Source: Hemicordylus capensis
Taxonomy: Eukaryota > Chordata > Lepidosauria > Squamata > Cordylidae
NCBI RefSeq assembly: GCF_027244095.1
Contig: NC_069658.1
Span: forward strand, 266,980,687 to 267,044,686
Direction of reading: 5' to 3'
Length of the DNA stretch: 64,000 nt
Shown: in pieces, positions 1 to 9,545 of the stretch
How positions within the stretch are numbered: the first letter of the stretch is position 1
Layout of the letters: every line of letters begins with the position of its first letter
The notes under the pieces: model-generated
The model's input: the letters and a program-made list of their open reading frames with translations, nothing else
Database searches by the model: none
What the model was told of the DNA's origin: nothing
Program-made: the position numbers and the translations under genes

Positions 1-290
1 GTCATTTAAACCAAACAACAAATATTTATATACCACTTTTCAAAAAAAGTTTCCAAAGCAGTTTAAACAGAGAAATGATAAACAGATAAGATGGCTCCCT
101 GTCCCCAAAGGGCTCACAGTCTAAAAAGAAACATAAGAGAGACACCAGCAACGGTAATGAGAAATACTGTGCTGGGGGTGGATAGGGCCGGTTACTCTCC
201 CCCTGCTACATAAAGAGAATCACCACAATAAAAAGGTGCCTCTTTGCCCAGTTAGCAGAGGTACTAACTGTGCCTTTCCCGTCTTTTCTG
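1..290 (-). repeat. LINE-3'-end-like interspersed repeat, copy 1 (cut by window edge)
   Basis: This is one of six copies of the same family in the window (others near 16.9, 39.7, 42.1, 46.1 and 63.3 kb). Shared landmarks are 'tatataccac' near the left end, the block 'ccccaaagggctcacagtct', 'ggatagggccggttactctc' and 'aggtgcctctttgccc'. The copy at 46.1 kb lies in the opposite sense and ends in a short tandem repeat, so this one is read as minus strand. The short-repeat tail and the 'attgtgagc' motif resemble the 3' ends of CR1/L2-type LINEs, but I cannot name the family. No coding potential is seen. Confidence 0.7.
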
Positions 291-1824
291 TGGTTGAGAA
301 ACCCCCTTTTTGCCTACCTTTACTTTATCCCAACTCCTTTTATGTACCTAAATAACCCTTTTCTTGTTCTACGGTAATGAGGCTTCTAATTGCTTGTCTT
401 GTGGGATGCTAGATTGAAGTGAGCTAATTAGTCTCAAGTGTTTTGGCTTCTTGGAGCTGACATGTCTCTAAAAGGTCTGGTAATGGCAGCTTGATGGCTT
501 GGAGCTTATAGTGCTCTTGTGTGCTCTCCCTCCCCCCCCCCCCGGCTACAGGGGAAACTGAGGCAGGACTAGAGGTGGTCCGTAATCTATTGCGTTGAGA
601 GGCTGAGATTGGTATTTCTGACGCTCAGAAAAGATCATGACAGTTATTCTTGCTCATTGGGTAACCTTTGGCCAATCACTGTCTTGCCCACTTTAGCCTG
701 TCTCACATGGTTGGTATGAAGTTAAAAGAGGGGAGGAGGAAAATGCACACTGCTTTGAACTCCCTGAAGAAAGAACAGGTTGCACAGACCAAAAAAGCAA
801 AATAAAATGGTCAGTTATACTGTACACTCTCCCATGGGTGTCCCCATGGAATGTTTAAATCAAGGTTCCTGCATACAGTATGAAAAATACTCTATCCCAA
901 ACATGGAAGAGATTGTCTTCTTGCTGAAGCAGCTGTTTATGTTGTTGCCCAGATCAGAGCCAGAGAACCCAGCCGCGAATGCTGCACCCTGGCAGCATTA
1001 TCTTTGAGTTTCTCTGGCAACTGGGGTAACGAAGATTTTGCTTTGTAACCGAGCCTGCAAGGCAGTGCAAGAAAGAATTCCTGAAGCTGAGTCTCATGGA
1101 GGTGTGTGGAGAGATTACAGCCTTTTCTGCTAAATTCTCTCAAGAGACGCAGACAGAATGTCTGGCCCGATCTTTTTGAGAGGTCAAAGAGAACCAGAAG
1201 ACAAGTGCTGTGCCATCTTACCATATTTTACACCTGATCTTTCTGGCTCCTGGAAATTATCCACGAGTCTTCCTGCCTTTCAGGGGACGGGAACTAATAG
1301 ACCTCTCCCCACCCAGCCCTGAGCAAATATTTCTGGGCATTTCCAGACGTGCTCCTTGTAGCACCGCCCAATCACTGCTTTTCTGCTTAGAGTCGCAACC
1401 TGTTATTTTGTATTGTGTTGCTGCTTTCACACCAGCATGTTTTTGTGCACTTTCATCGTGCTAAGTCTCATCCACACTTCTGGGAGGTTCATAGTACAGA
1501 ATAGTGTGATTGATTCTCTCCCTTTTACCACTCCTGTTTCTGTTGTATCTGGGCATAAATAGGTCAAAATAGCTCAAAACCACATCTGTTTTTTGTTTTT
1601 TTTAATGAAGCAGCAGTGCTAACGCTCCACATGTGCATCCGTTACACTTCTGTACCTCTGATCTTTAAAAAGTCAGTGCTAATACATGTAGCCATTTAAG
1701 GACAGAGAAAATACTGATGGACAACAAAGGCATGACATCACTGTTTGAACCCCCTACACAAAAAGAGTGAACAAACTTTGACAATCCCAGACTAAACACT
1801 CCATTTAGAAGTGGATTTAGGCTA
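291..1824. other. Unique sequence, no gene recognised
   Basis: It contains a C homopolymer near 531-544 and some short open frames on both strands (for example around 780-1224). None shows a recognisable domain, a strong start context or codon structure. I see no RNA gene or clear mobile element. It could be intron or intergenic DNA. Confidence 0.5.
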
Positions 1825-1965
1825 GTCCTGGGCTGCTCAACTTTGGCCCTCATGCAGATGTTGGCCCACAACTCTCATAATCCCTGGCTGTTGGCCATTA
1901 TGGCTTGGGATTATGGGAATTGTAGTCCAAAAACAATGGGTGGGGGGAGTTGAGCAGGCCTTGTC
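1824..1965. mobile_element. Palindromic hAT-type MITE (CAGGGNTKCTCAAC family), old copy
   Basis: The ends are inverted: 'gggctgctcaactttgg' on the left, and 'gttgagcaggcc' on the right. The centre has the diagnostic motif of the family, an 'acaactctcataatccctgg' arm facing 'ttatgggaattgtagtcc'. Sister copies at 11926, 25964, 46946 and 61668 have clear 8-bp target-site duplications; here the duplication is not clean, so this is an older insertion. Confidence 0.65.
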
Positions 1966-2484
1966 TAGTCCAATGCTAGCCCTTGTGTTTTGTATAAATA
2001 CATCATATGATATTATGACAAACAAATTATTGATTTATGGCTGGTGGTCCATAATAACAGTAGATACAGCCTTCCCCAGCCTCTTCAGGCAGGGTGCTAT
2101 CTGGGGATTGTCAACTGCTTAGCCCTTCTCCCTCTTTACAATTTGTTCTGTTCCAACCTTCTTCTGTAAAGTAACTTTTATTCTGACCTGTAACAACCCA
2201 GCATTACAAAATGCTGAATAATATCTGCAGTTCATTTTAGGTAAGTGGTGATGTAACCGTGCCATGAACTAAAGGCATTTTACCTGAGCTATTTGTGAGG
2301 ATAGACTGATTGGCCATTGATGTACAAGCTGGGAAATGGGATAACACAGGTTACCTCATCTTCGTTTTTGATCCTGTATATAGCACACTTTAATGTGCAA
2401 AGCCTTTTGAGAACATCATCCCTGTTTGTATCTCTAAAGGACCACATGAAGGGTAAGAGAAAGTGACCACCCAATGTGTTGACG

Positions 2485-2920
2485 GCTGAGCAGGGGTTTG
2501 AGTCCTGCTGTGTCAGACCAAAGGTCCTTTCAGTCCAGCATCCGGCTTCCCACAGTGACTAACCAGATGCCTCTTGGAAGCCCACTAGTAGGACATGAAG
2601 GTCCCCTGCTGTTTGCCTCCCCTGCTCCTGCAACTGGTATTCAGAGTCATACTGCCTTGGATTGGAACATGGCGGTTACCTATAGATAGCAATGAGAACG
2701 ATATGCAACCTCCATGTTCCAGTCCATGGCAGTATGCCTCTGAAACAGCCATTGATAGACTTATGGCATGAATTTCCCTAATTCTCTTTTAAAGCTGTCT
2801 AAGCTGGTGGCCATCATTCACATTTTGTGAATTCTACAATTGTGTGTTGTGTGAAGAAGTACTTCCTTTTGCCTTTCCTGAATCTACTGCCAGAAAGCCA
2901 ATTTTACTGGATGACCTACT
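2485..2920 (-). mobile_element. CR1-type LINE 3' fragment
   Basis: Read on the minus strand this matches the 3' terminal region of the CR1 copies at 33.2 and 37.3 kb. Shared landmarks are 'gtgtgaagaagtacttcctt', the 'ggtggccatcattcacattt' stretch, the 'cattgatagac' block, and the 'aactggtattcagag' and 'cagtgactaaccagatgcct' blocks near the 3' end. A short near-palindromic segment around 2655-2740 repeats in inverted form, suggesting local rearrangement. The reverse transcriptase is absent. Confidence 0.75.
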
Positions 2921-5470
2921 GTAGTGAGAAGCGGAGAAATCTCCCAGTGTTAAGATCAACACTCTATACCAGATAAGACAGTGGGCATCTTCACACAACC
3001 ACTAGAAAATAATTTGGCAGGAACCAGGGATTCCTGGAGAGCGTGCATGCCCAGCACAAGCAGCTCCTTTCATCTGCTTTTCATTTTCTTGTTGTCTGAA
3101 CCCACCAGTGTACAGGCCTGAGCCTCTCTTCTCTCTGAGAACCTGACATTCATCACCTACACTTGAAGTCGGGTGACAGAGGGAAGTGTGGCTGGGGTAC
3201 CAGCAATTGGCCAGTTCAGACAACATGAAATGTGCACAACTTGTGACTCACACTGATTGTGCGCACACGCTCACCAGTAACCTGCAATTCCTGCCAACTT
3301 ACTTTCTGGTGGTCATGAGCAGCACCCTGTATTTTTCCTCTCTATGGTAAGAAGACTTCAGTGATGGATTAAGAGAAAGTTGTGTGTGTTCTTTCCGTTT
3401 CTATTGTGGAAGAGTTTAAAGCTCAATACAAAGCTGAAAATTAACCTTTGTAATTGGTGAAGCAAGAAAACACTATTATTTTGTATATGTTGGTTAATGA
3501 GCATCTATCATTTATATGGGGGGTTGATGGTTTTTTCCAAAGACAGAATGTATTTAGCTGTCGTCCATTAAAATGGGATTGGCAGAAAGGTGTAGGTGGG
3601 CACTAGGACCCCCCTGCCCCTGGTCCCTCCATGCCCAAGACTGCAGCTGGATAGCCCTGGCTGGCATGCTGCTGACCTGCCACTCAAGACAGAGCACCTG
3701 TGCATCGCAGAGACAGAGTCAGGGGCTGCCTGCCCCAATTCTTCAGTTGCTCCAGAATCACAGGAGCATTGTATTGGTAGCTATATTTTATATTTTCAAG
3801 TGGGTTGCTTTCCTTCTTGGGTTCACTTCCAAAATAGATTAATCTGCTTTTGTGTTTGATTTTGTTCTTTAAGACTGGAAATCTTTAGCCCTAGTCTTTC
3901 TTCCTGGGTTGATGAATTGTGATTGCGATTATTTGGCTTGCATTCTTTCTCAAAGTGCCAGAAGGAGCTGGTGTTGGCTGGCATCTTCCTCAGTTTGTGC
4001 TAATTTTTCCCTTGTGTTGTGCTTTTGCTTTTCCTCCCCCTTCTGGAACGGCACTGATCGATAGCCGTGCAATATGTTATGATAAACTGTGCATCCATTT
4101 CTATCCAGGTTTTGTGTGAGTGTTTCATACTGGAGGAGGGAGGGTCATTTCTTTTCTTTTCGGAGTATATGGAAGGCTTTAACCAGCAGCCTTTCTTTCC
4201 ATCCTCTCTCCCTGAAGCTAGCCTACACATTGCATGCAAATGTATGTATTTAAATCGCACTGGCTGCTTCTTCTTGGGAAAAGCAGCTTCAGGTCTGAAC
4301 AATTTTCAGCTGAGAAGTAGTAGGCAGAGGGTACTTCACCCTTCTCACACCCACCACTCCCCCCGCCCCCGTAACTGCATCTGCCTCAGCAGCCTCCCCC
4401 CCCCCATTCTAGTCACAGGTTTACAAGAGTAAACACATTCTGCCCCCCAGTGGTGGAGGGAGCTGCAGCCGAAAAGCAGGAAGCAGCAGAGGGGCTGAGC
4501 GTTCCCCTCCCTGAGTCACTTCTCTGCTTAAGATTGTCCTTTCCTCCCTCCTGGCTGCTTTTCCTGAGCAGAAACAGCCAATGGGATTAAATACTTGCTT
4601 GTAGGAATATTGTCAATATTGCTTGTAGGTCAATTGCTTAGTTTGCTGGGAAAGCTGGGGTTGAAGTCTTCTTCAGAAGCTTCTTTAGTGCTATTTCTCC
4701 TGATTTGTAGGGGTTTGGATAGGTGAGGAATGACTGTGTGCGTGTGTGTGTGTGTGTGTAGAATTTCAATTCCTAAGAAGTGTTGCTTTCATGGTAATTG
4801 AGGACATGTTTGGATAAATACATGTAATGTTTAGAAAGCCTCAGCTGCTACCTGAAGGGTGTGCGTGCACATCTGTGTGGTTATCTGTCCCTCCAGTCCT
4901 AGCTTTCAGTCACATTCTCTTCTCCATACACTCTTTTGCCCCTCACTTGAAAGGTGGGCTTGCATAATCTTTATTTACATGGGAAATCTCACCCTAAGGT
5001 AAGAAGTAATTCCTCTATTTACTTGTTCTTGTGAACTGGCTTCTATATGGCAAAGGAGAGAGACAAACTCAGCAAAGGCAGGCTTCAGTGGGGGTGGGGA
5101 ATGCATATCTTGCATCTCTTTTTCACTGCAGGCAATGCAGGCTCTTTTTCCCCACCTTGTGGTGAGATATCCCTGTTTTTTAAAAAGTGTGCCGCCACCA
5201 TGCATGAATGGATGTAGGATTTGAGCTAGCGCTCTTTTGGACAGTGATATATTCCAACTTGAGCACAAATTACAATAAAACAAGGAATCTACATCACACA
5301 CAAGGACATCGCGTAATCTTCTTAGCACCATCAGCTGGCAATCTGCGGCAATCCATGAATAAACTGTGCCTTTCAAACTCCCCCCCCCCAACTTGGGTGG
5401 GGAGAGTTAATTCGTGGGTTGCCACAGATGGCACTTATTTTATATATCTCCGTAATTTGCACTGAAGTTG
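2921..5470. other. Unique sequence upstream of the GPCR gene, no gene recognised
   Basis: This stretch includes a (GT)n run at about 4735-4760 and a C-rich patch near 4355-4455. Several short frames run through 3570-4430 on both strands but show no domain. Upstream non-coding exons or the promoter of the GPCR could lie here; no TATA box or CpG island stands out enough to call. Confidence 0.4.
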
Positions 5471-5477
5471 GAATGTA

Positions 5478-5765
5478 GCATTGGCTGACATGATGCACAG
5501 TGATATAGCACCACTGCAGGGTGCCAGGGCTGCTGCAGACCCATAACGCATGGGAATGGGTCTGCAGTGGGTACAGTGGCACTGCAAACCACCTTGGGGA
5601 TGCTGTGGATTTCTAAGGCAGTGCTGATTCTGCACAGTTGTACTGACTGTGCAACTGCTCTTTCTCTGCAGTGCCAGCACTGCTTTACGGGTCTGCAGCA
5701 GCCCTGACATGGATCGCAGTATGATCCCATACCGTTGCACATCATGTTGGCCACTATCTGGAAGA
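5478..5765. mobile_element. Fold-back MITE, family not recognised
   Basis: The two halves are imperfect inverted copies. 'ctgacatgatgcacagtgat' on the left pairs with the 'gcacatcatgttggccacta' region on the right, and 'agggctgctgcagaccc' faces 'gggtctgcagcagccct'. The centre lies near 5620-5640, where 'gcacagttgtactgactgtgc' is itself a small hairpin. I found no clear target-site duplication. It lies about 180 bases upstream of the splice-like site that precedes the GPCR coding exon. Confidence 0.5.
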
Positions 5766-5940
5766 GCCCTTAGTATCCTTGTCTTTTTTTACTGGCATTG
5801 CTCAGATGATGGAGGGGATGTCTATGCAATGTTTGTGGAGCAAGGAGGACATCCTAGGGTCCCGATTAGGCCATTGTGTATACTGTCCCAGGCTGCTGTC
5901 AATGCAAAGGTCGATGTTACTGCTATGGTATTTGATGGAA

Positions 5941-5961
5941 TCTCTCTCCCCACAGGTGAGG
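5941..5961 (+). promoter_or_regulatory. Probable 3' splice site before the GPCR coding exon
   Basis: A pyrimidine run 'tctctctccccacag' ends at 5955, 70 bases upstream of the GPCR ATG. If it is an acceptor, the coding exon would begin at 5956 with a short 5' UTR. The following bases are 'gtgagg', so the same spot also fits a 5' splice donor (CAG then GTGAGG). The acceptor reading is favoured because GPR22-type genes carry an uninterrupted coding exon preceded by non-coding exons. The choice cannot be settled from sequence alone. Confidence 0.5.
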
Positions 5962-6025
5962 GAGCCACCTGTCACCTCCAGCCCAGTCCAAGGACTATGC
6001 TCACAGCTCCCTGCCCCTCTCAGCC

Positions 6026-7315
6026 ATGGAGACTCCCATGTTCAACACCGTCCTGGAGACGACAGACGGGGTGACCCCTGACCCCAGATGGACTCTGCCC
6101 TACCCACTGGGCTTCCAGGTCTCATTGACAGGCTTCCTCATGTTGGAAATCGTGCTGGGAGTCAGCAGCAACCTGACAGTCCTGGTACTCTATTGCCTGC
6201 AGGCTGGATTGGTTGACTCAGTCAGCAACATGGTGACCATGAACTTGCACGTGTTGGACGTGCTCATTTGCGTGGTGTGTGCACCACTTACCATGGTGGT
6301 GGTGCTGGTGCCCCCAGATCGTGCTGCCACCCTGCTTTGCTGCTTCCACGAGGCTTGCATCACCTTTAGCAGTGTGGCAACTGCCACCAACGTGCTGGTG
6401 ATCAGCCTGGACCGCTACGACATCTCTGTGCGGCCGGCACAGCGCGTGCTGACACCGGGCCGTGCCATCCTGCTCCTGACTGGCGTCTGGGTGCTTTCCC
6501 TGGCTGTTTTCTTTGTGCCCTTCCTGGAGGGCGAGTTTGGTCATGCTAGCATATGGCAAAACCGCACGGTGCTTTGCGTTGGCCCGGAGGAATTCCATGC
6601 TGAGCTCGGCACCTCCTATCACTTGGCCATCCAGATCCCCACTTTCTTTGCTGCGGTGGCCGTCATGCTGGTGACCTATGCCAAGATCCTGCAAGCTCTC
6701 AACATCAGCATTGGCAGCACCTTCAAGCGCAGCCAGCGCCGCAAGACCAAGAAGAGAAAGCGGCGGAAATCGGCAGAGCCCAGCAGCAGCGCTCTCAGCG
6801 GAGGGGAAGCCAAGCGGCTCTCTCAGCCAGTGCCCGCGCTCCCTACGCCGCCACCCATGGGGGTGCAGGCCTCGGTCTCTGTGATCATTGCACTGCGGCG
6901 GGCAGTGAAGCGTCACCGTGACCGGAGGAAGCGCCAGCGGCGAGTCTTCCGCATGTCCCTGCTCATTATCTCCACCTTCCTGTTGTGCTGGGCCCCACTG
7001 TCCATTGCCAACCTGCTCATCCTGTCTCTTGGGCCCAGCCCCTTGCTGGGTAAGCTGCGTGTTTGCTTCCTGGCCATGGCTTACGGCACCACCATCTTCC
7101 ACCCTCTCCTCTATGCTTTCACCCGCCAGAAGCTGCGCAACGTACTCCGCAGCAAGTTGAAGAAGCGGGTGGTGTCGGCACTGCAGGTGGACCCCGCACC
7201 TGGCGGCACAGTCATCCATAACTCCTGGGTGGAGCCACCGCGCAAAAGCTGCAAGGGACGGCCACGGGGTAGCGATGGGGCCGAACACTGCCTGACCGAG
7301 GCCACTAAGGAGTGA
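6026..7315 (+). CDS. GPR22-like orphan class A G-protein-coupled receptor
   Basis: A 429-residue, intronless receptor frame with a strong start context (gccATGg) and TGA stop. I recognise it as GPR22 family: segments such as QVSLTGFLMLEIVLG, SVIIALRRAVKRHR and RVFRMSLLIISTFLLCW are near-identical to vertebrate GPR22 as I remember it, with similar length. Hallmarks seen: N49 in TM1, D78 in TM2 (NLHVLD), cysteine at 105/106 and C184 for the extracellular disulphide, D129-R130-Y131 (DRY) ending TM3, W155 in TM4, P205 in TM5, C321-W-A-P324 (CWxP) in TM6, and H359-P-L-L-Y363 in TM7, where the usual NPxxY Asn is His, as in GPR22. A sequon N179-R-T lies in loop 2. Loop 3 (about 231-300) is strongly basic and Ser/Pro-rich. 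It should be a plasma-membrane receptor; the ligand is unknown, with Gi coupling reported for GPR22. The GC-rich codons, diverged N-terminus, loop 3 and tail, and absence of COG5 exons suggest a second paralogue (GPR22-like) rather than GPR22 itself. No inactivating change is seen. Confidence 0.95.
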   Translation: METPMFNTVLETTDGVTPDPRWTLPYPLGFQVSLTGFLMLEIVLGVSSNLTVLVLYCLQAGLVDSVSNMVTMNLHVLDVLICVVCAPLTMVVVLVPPDRAATLLCCFHEACITFSSVATATNVLVISLDRYDISVRPAQRVLTPGRAILLLTGVWVLSLAVFFVPFLEGEFGHASIWQNRTVLCVGPEEFHAELGTSYHLAIQIPTFFAAVAVMLVTYAKILQALNISIGSTFKRSQRRKTKKRKRRKSAEPSSSALSGGEAKRLSQPVPALPTPPPMGVQASVSVIIALRRAVKRHRDRRKRQRRVFRMSLLIISTFLLCWAPLSIANLLILSLGPSPLLGKLRVCFLAMAYGTTIFHPLLYAFTRQKLRNVLRSKLKKRVVSALQVDPAPGGTVIHNSWVEPPRKSCKGRPRGSDGAEHCLTEATKE

Positions 7316-9190
7316 GGCGCAGATGTAGAGCCCTCAAAATGTCCGGGAGAGTTTGGGTGTGTGTAGGAATCCACTGCCTCACCCAAGCTGGTGAATGGTG
7401 GGTGCCAAACACTGAAACCTCTGAAGCATGAGGGGCAGGCACCGAGCCTCCCTCAAAAACGCCAGAAACTACAAAAATGGTGCTAACCCCTCAGTTGAAG
7501 CCACCAAGGAGAGAAGTGGGGGTGAGCAATGTCTTTCCACGAAGCGAGGGCCAGCCATCAACACCTCACTGAGACCGCAACAGTTTCAGTGTCGGAGGTG
7601 ATGCTGATCCCTCACAAGGCCCTCCCTGCCCCACCCGCCACCAAAGCATAAGGCCCTCCTGTAGCCCATGCTAAAACCACTCGACTGAGGTGAAAGGTGA
7701 AGGCTCAGAGAGTTTCCCACCCATGGTGTGGACCAGTTCGCCTTGCAAAGGCCCACAAGTGTTACTACAACTATTTAATGTTTCGTATCGTGCCAACAAT
7801 ATGTTTGGCATTGATGAGCTCCCTACATATAGGGCCATTGAGCCCCTACTGTATAAGCCAGTGGGCACCCCAGGGGTCTAATCAGTTCTACAGCCCCTTT
7901 TTATTGTTGGCTAAGTACAGGATGGCTGGAACCAGCTCTGCTTGCAGAAGGAGGGAGAGGAGGTCTAGAAAACTCCTGTGAGGGAGAAACACAAGCTTTG
8001 GCAAAGGCTGGGACCAGCATGAGCCTCACTATCATGCTGTGCTTCGTCTCCAGACCCCCGTGGATTTGGCAAGCTGTGTGTTGCTCTGTTCCAGCACGTC
8101 AGGTCCAAGCCATCTCCACACTTGCTAAGGCCTTTCCAAACTGCAGGCGTAGTTCTCCCACTTGCCTCTTCCAGTGACTGATGCCTGGAGGATGTAAATC
8201 TCTGCCGAGGCTTATGCTAGGCTCTGTACTCATGTCCCACTTGCATATGGGAACTAGTTTCCTGACCCCTTCATCAAAGAGCCTTGGTGCCACAGACACG
8301 TGTTTTCCATCTCTCCTTTGCTGGCGTCATTTGTGGCCACTGGCTCCCAGCGTCGGATGCTGGGTTCAGCTGATCTGCCAGATCCAAGGGTCCACTACTG
8401 GGCCACTGCTTCCTCAGAGAAACAGGGTCCATCACTGTAGCAGTGCCCCACAGCAGCTCTTTCTATCAATCTCTCTGGTCCAAAGTTGGACGCCTCTAGG
8501 CCCTGGCCTCCTAGGTTCCTAAGCAAGTTGCCCTGGAAAGAGAAGTGGCTCTCTTCCCCACCCACCTGCCACAACAGACTTCCACTGGCAGAAGAACAGG
8601 ATTGGGACCCTTTCACACTGTATCTCTAGAGAAGAAGAGCCATCCCTGCCACTGGGGGAGAGGGTGAGCGAAATGGAGGGTGCCAGGGCTTGAGATTGGC
8701 CAATATGGGGCTGGGGGGCCTCCTAGCGAAAGGACTTGACCATGCGCTTTCTGTGTTTGGGCTTGCATAGACGAGGAGCTGGGCCAAGACCAACAAGACA
8801 GAAGGAAATGAGCGAGGCCTGGAGCTTCATATCACTCCTTACGAGGGATTCCTGCAGAGCACAGCTGTGATCTGCATGGCTCCCAAGGACCAGTCCAGTC
8901 CATCCTCTGATCAGAGGGAATGTACAGGTTGCCCTTCACGTTGCCCAGCCAGGGCTCCCACAAACACCCACGAATGTTCAGGCACTTGCAAAAGTCCCAG
9001 CACTGCCAGGGAGCCTGAGGTTCCACCAGCCACTCCACCAGCCACTCCATCTTGAAGAGATCATTCCCTTGCTGTAATGAAACTGAAGGCAGCATGAGGG
9101 AAGGGGAAGGGAGGAAGGCACTTGACATTTGCATACCAGCTGCAGATATGCTCTCTTACTGCTTCCCGGCACCCTGCAAATGGTGGAATA
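7316..9190. other. Sequence downstream of the GPCR: possible 3' UTR, then unique DNA
   Basis: No second gene is recognised. No AATAAA is seen close to the stop codon; the nearest candidates are at 9989-9994 and 10141-10146, beyond two SINEs, so the transcript end is unresolved. Short frames on both strands (for example 8181-8522 and 8395-8616) have no recognisable domain. Confidence 0.4.
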
Positions 9191-9193
9191 TCT

Positions 9194-9345
9194 GAAGCTG
9201 CCACATTCTAAGTCAGTATTGTCAGTGCTGACTGGCAGTGGCTCTCTAGGGTTTTAGACAGGGGTCTTTCCCAGCCCTTCCTGGAGACGCCAGAGCTTGA
9301 ACCTGGGACCTACTGCATGCCAAGTATGTGCTCTATCACTAGCAA
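9194..9345 (-). mobile_element. tRNA-derived SINE, old copy
   Basis: On the minus strand the copy has a decayed tRNA-Ala-like head ('gaacctgggacctactgcat' is the complement of the B-box region), a middle with 'gctgactggcagtggctct', and the 'gctgccacattctaagtcag' tail shared with the 5S/tRNA composite SINEs of this window. The 5S-like segment is absent. Confidence 0.7.
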
Positions 9346-9348
9346 AGT

Positions 9349-9545
9349 AGAAACATAGGATGCTGCCTCATACCATGTCAGATCATTGGTCCATCTAGCT
9401 CAATATTGTCTGCACTGACTGACTGGCAGCAGCTCTCCAAGGTTTCGGGCCAGAGTCTCTCTCAGCCCTACCTGGAGATGCTGGGGATTGAACCTGGGGC
9501 CTTCTGCATGCAAAGTGGATACTCTGCCCCTGAGCTGCAGCCCCA
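9349..9545 (-). mobile_element. tRNA-derived SINE
   Basis: It lies in tandem with, and in the same orientation as, the preceding old copy. It has the complement of a tRNA-Ala-like head ('ggggattgaacctggggcct' contains a B-box complement), the middle 'gactggcagcagctctccaa', and the terminal 'agatcattggtccatctagc' block. It ends near 'gctgcagccccattcc'. The 5S-like part of the composite family is missing, so this is a simpler relative. Confidence 0.8.

Noticed and set aside
6218-7288. A 356-codon open frame antisense to the receptor gene
   Set aside because: It lies wholly within the GPCR coding exon on the other strand; its residue composition (His/Gln-rich) is what a GC-rich sense gene produces by chance. 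No domain.
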